Part shown: in pieces, positions 31,790 through 33,432 of the stretch
Numbering within the stretch: position 1 is the stretch's first letter
Layout of the letters: every line of letters begins with the position of its first letter
Source: JAGLTN01 sp023135255
GTDB lineage: Bacteria > Planctomycetota > Phycisphaerae > Sedimentisphaerales > Anaerobacaceae
Assembly: GCA_030639495.1 (NCBI GenBank)
Contig: DAOWCP010000013.1
Coordinates: 1 to 33,432, forward strand
Reading direction: 5' to 3'
Length of the DNA stretch: 33,432 nucleotides
Made by a program: the position numbers and the translations under genes
The notes under the pieces: model-generated
What the model was told of the DNA's origin: nothing
Databases searched by the model: none
The model's input: only the letters and a program-made list of their open reading frames with translations

Positions 31790-33432
31790 TTATAATATAT
31801 CAGCCTGAGTAACGCGAAGTACTTCCGCAATTGTAGTCTCACCATTAAGCACTTTTCTGGCACCATCCATACGCAGCGTCTGAAGCCCTGCTTCAAGAGC
31901 AACTTTCTTTATAATACCGGCACTTTCGCGTTTATATATCAGCTCTTTGATATCATCGTTAACCATCATAAGCTCATAGAGACCAGTTCTTCCACGATAA
32001 CCGGTCTGGAAGCACTTACTGCAACCGGCTCCCATATAAAATTTCTGATCGCCGAGGTCAAAACCATCTTCACCGCCAAGCAAACCAAGTTCTCTCAATT
32101 CATGGGCACCTGGTGTATATTGCTCTTTACAATCGGGACATACTCTTCTTACAAGCCTTTGAGCCATTATTGCCAGCAGTGATGAACTTACCAGGTAAGG
32201 CTCAACTCCAAGGTCCAAAAGCCTGCTGACAGCACCGGCGGCGTCATTAGTATGAAGCGTCGAGAAAACAAGGTGACCTGTAAGTGATGACTGTATCGCC
32301 ATCCTCGCGGTTTCAGCATCACGAACTTCACCGATCATTATCACATCAGGGTCCTGACGCAAAACATGTCGCAGCGAAGTCGCAAAGGTCATCCCCTTCT
32401 TAGAGGCAACCTGCATCTGACTAATACCGCCGAGCTGATATTCGATCGGGTCCTCGATCGTCATAATATTTTTCTCTGCTGAATTTATTCTTTGAAGGCA
32501 CGCATAAAGAGTAGTACTTTTACCACTACCAGTCGGACCTGTAACAAATATCACACCATGAGTCCTTGTAAGCAGAGAATCGAATTTCCCCATATCTTCG
32601 GTACCAAGACCAAGTTCATGCAAACCATAAACTGCGGTACTCTTGTCAAGCAATCGAAGCACGGAACGCTCACCATAGCTGGTGGGGACAGTACTTACAC
32701 GCAGATCGACTTCACGCTGACCAAGCCTGACCGAACATCTACCATCCTGAGGCATACGCCTCTCTGCGATATCCATCGCAGCCATAACCTTAATACGGGA
32801 AACGATCAAAGGCAGCACATTTTTATTAAGACTCAAAGCGTCATATAAAATGCCGTCAACCCGGTAACGAATCTGAATTTTGTTTTCATAGGGATGAATG
32901 TGAATATCACTTGCCCTGATCTGCAGCGCTCTGAAAAGAATATCATTTACGAGTCTGATTACCGGCGGACGATTCACAACATCGAGCAGGTCATCAGATT
33001 TAGACACTTCATCGACAAGCTGGTCAAGATTCTGCGAATCCAGCTCTTCCGCAACTTCTTCAATAACCATCGTTCTCTGCTCATAAGCAACATCAATAAC
33101 CGCTGTTATCGCAGTTTTTGTAGAAATCGCAGGTCTGACCGCACAGCCAACCATCTTGGACACATTATCAAGCAGATTCACATCTAAAGGCCTGGATAAA
33201 ACTACTATCATCTCTTCGCTGTCATCTTCACGAAGACCTACTATATAATGGTTCTGAGCATAAGCAGCAGGAACAGATTCTACAAACTCCAGCGGAACCT
33301 TATCCGCGGGAATATCATCATAATATACCCAACCAAGAGCATCGGCAAAAAGCTTAAGAACTATATCCTCGGTAAAATAAGGACAGCGAAGCAATACATC
33401 ATCTATCCTGTCAGCGGATTCATCCTTAGCAA
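31790..33432 (-). CDS. gspE: T2SS ATPase GspE (5' end cut by window)
   Basis: This hexameric ATPase powers pseudopilus assembly. The frame is open through the right edge: in-frame codons continue upstream (AKDESADRIDDVLLRCPYF), so the real start lies beyond 33432. An N-terminal MshEN-like domain (ILKLFADALGWVYYDD region) precedes the core. Motifs include Walker A GPTGSGKST, Asp box MTIEDPIEYQLGGISQ, Walker B LRQDPDVIMIGEVRD and His box GHLVFSTLHTND. Zinc-binding CPDC and CSKC pairs identify the GspE/PilB branch rather than PilT. The C-terminus ends EVLRVTQADIL. It is first of the visible E-to-M series; gspC and gspD could lie upstream, outside the window. Confidence 0.95.
   Translation of the reverse strand, partial: AKDESADRIDDVLLRCPYFTEDIVLKLFADALGWVYYDDIPADKVPLEFVESVPAAYAQNHYIVGLREDDSEEMIVVLSRPLDVNLLDNVSKMVGCAVRPAISTKTAITAVIDVAYEQRTMVIEEVAEELDSQNLDQLVDEVSKSDDLLDVVNRPPVIRLVNDILFRALQIRASDIHIHPYENKIQIRYRVDGILYDALSLNKNVLPLIVSRIKVMAAMDIAERRMPQDGRCSVRLGQREVDLRVSTVPTSYGERSVLRLLDKSTAVYGLHELGLGTEDMGKFDSLLTRTHGVIFVTGPTGSGKSTTLYACLQRINSAEKNIMTIEDPIEYQLGGISQMQVASKKGMTFATSLRHVLRQDPDVIMIGEVRDAETARMAIQSSLTGHLVFSTLHTNDAAGAVSRLLDLGVEPYLVSSSLLAIMAQRLVRRVCPDCKEQYTPGAHELRELGLLGGEDGFDLGDQKFYMGAGCSKCFQTGYRGRTGLYELMMVNDDIKELIYKRESAGIIKKVALEAGLQTLRMDGARKVLNGETTIAEVLRVTQADIL

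Overview
The window reads as chromosomal DNA of a moderately AT-rich Gram-negative bacterium with an outer membrane. It carries an LptD-type assembly protein, a LolCDE lipoprotein exporter, a porin-like beta-barrel, a type II secretion (T2SS) operon and a PilT motor. The best guess is a member of the Planctomycetota, probably the Phycisphaerae/Sedimentisphaerales. This is an inference from the mix of LPS and lipoprotein export genes, an ispE-spoVG pair in which SpoVG carries a zinc ribbon, and a planctomycete-looking FlgM-like protein. No rRNA, tRNA, CRISPR array, phage gene or transposase gene is visible.

Layout. 1-1333 (-) is rarA/mgsA, cut by the left edge. 1589-2407 (+) is a porin-like barrel behind a 19-bp perfect palindrome. 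2484-11677 (-) is a long directon: S41 protease, lysS, two LolC/E permeases, lolD, ilvE and a polyprenyl diphosphate synthase. 11970-12920 (-) is class II aldolase and 13072-16338 (-) is an LptD-like protein. 16623-18126 (+) holds a small unknown gene and pilT. 18258-22237 (-) is a tight five-gene run: VTT/DedA-like protein, AMMECR1 protein, URO-D-fold protein, zinc-protease-like lipoprotein and Maf. 22473-23834 (+) is ispE-spoVG. 23958-24239 (-) is FlgM-like. 24240-24676 has no supported gene. 24677-33432 (-) is a T2SS operon in the classical order E-F-G-H-I-J-K-L-M, with gspE cut by the right edge.

How the parts work together. Much of the content concerns the cell envelope. LolCDE moves lipoproteins off the inner membrane, LptD builds the outer leaflet, the S41 protease trims envelope proteins, and the T2SS pseudopilus pushes folded proteins out. 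IspE and the polyprenyl synthase feed isoprenoid chains (quinone tail or lipid carrier). GspC and the secretin GspD are not in view.

The most unusual signal is a family of about 105-bp intergenic repeats, with six copies between 6445 and 22410. They have TATAC...GTATA inverted ends, a central hairpin and a right-end hairpin that shows a paired (compensatory) change between subfamilies. Five of six copies point their left end, which carries a TATAAA/TATAAT hexamer, at the start of a gene. One copy supplies the stop codon of pilT, one has swapped its central hairpin, and one has gained a small palindromic insert. No transposase is present, so this looks like a non-autonomous MITE/REP-like element that may donate promoters or RNA structure. 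I do not recognise it as a named family.
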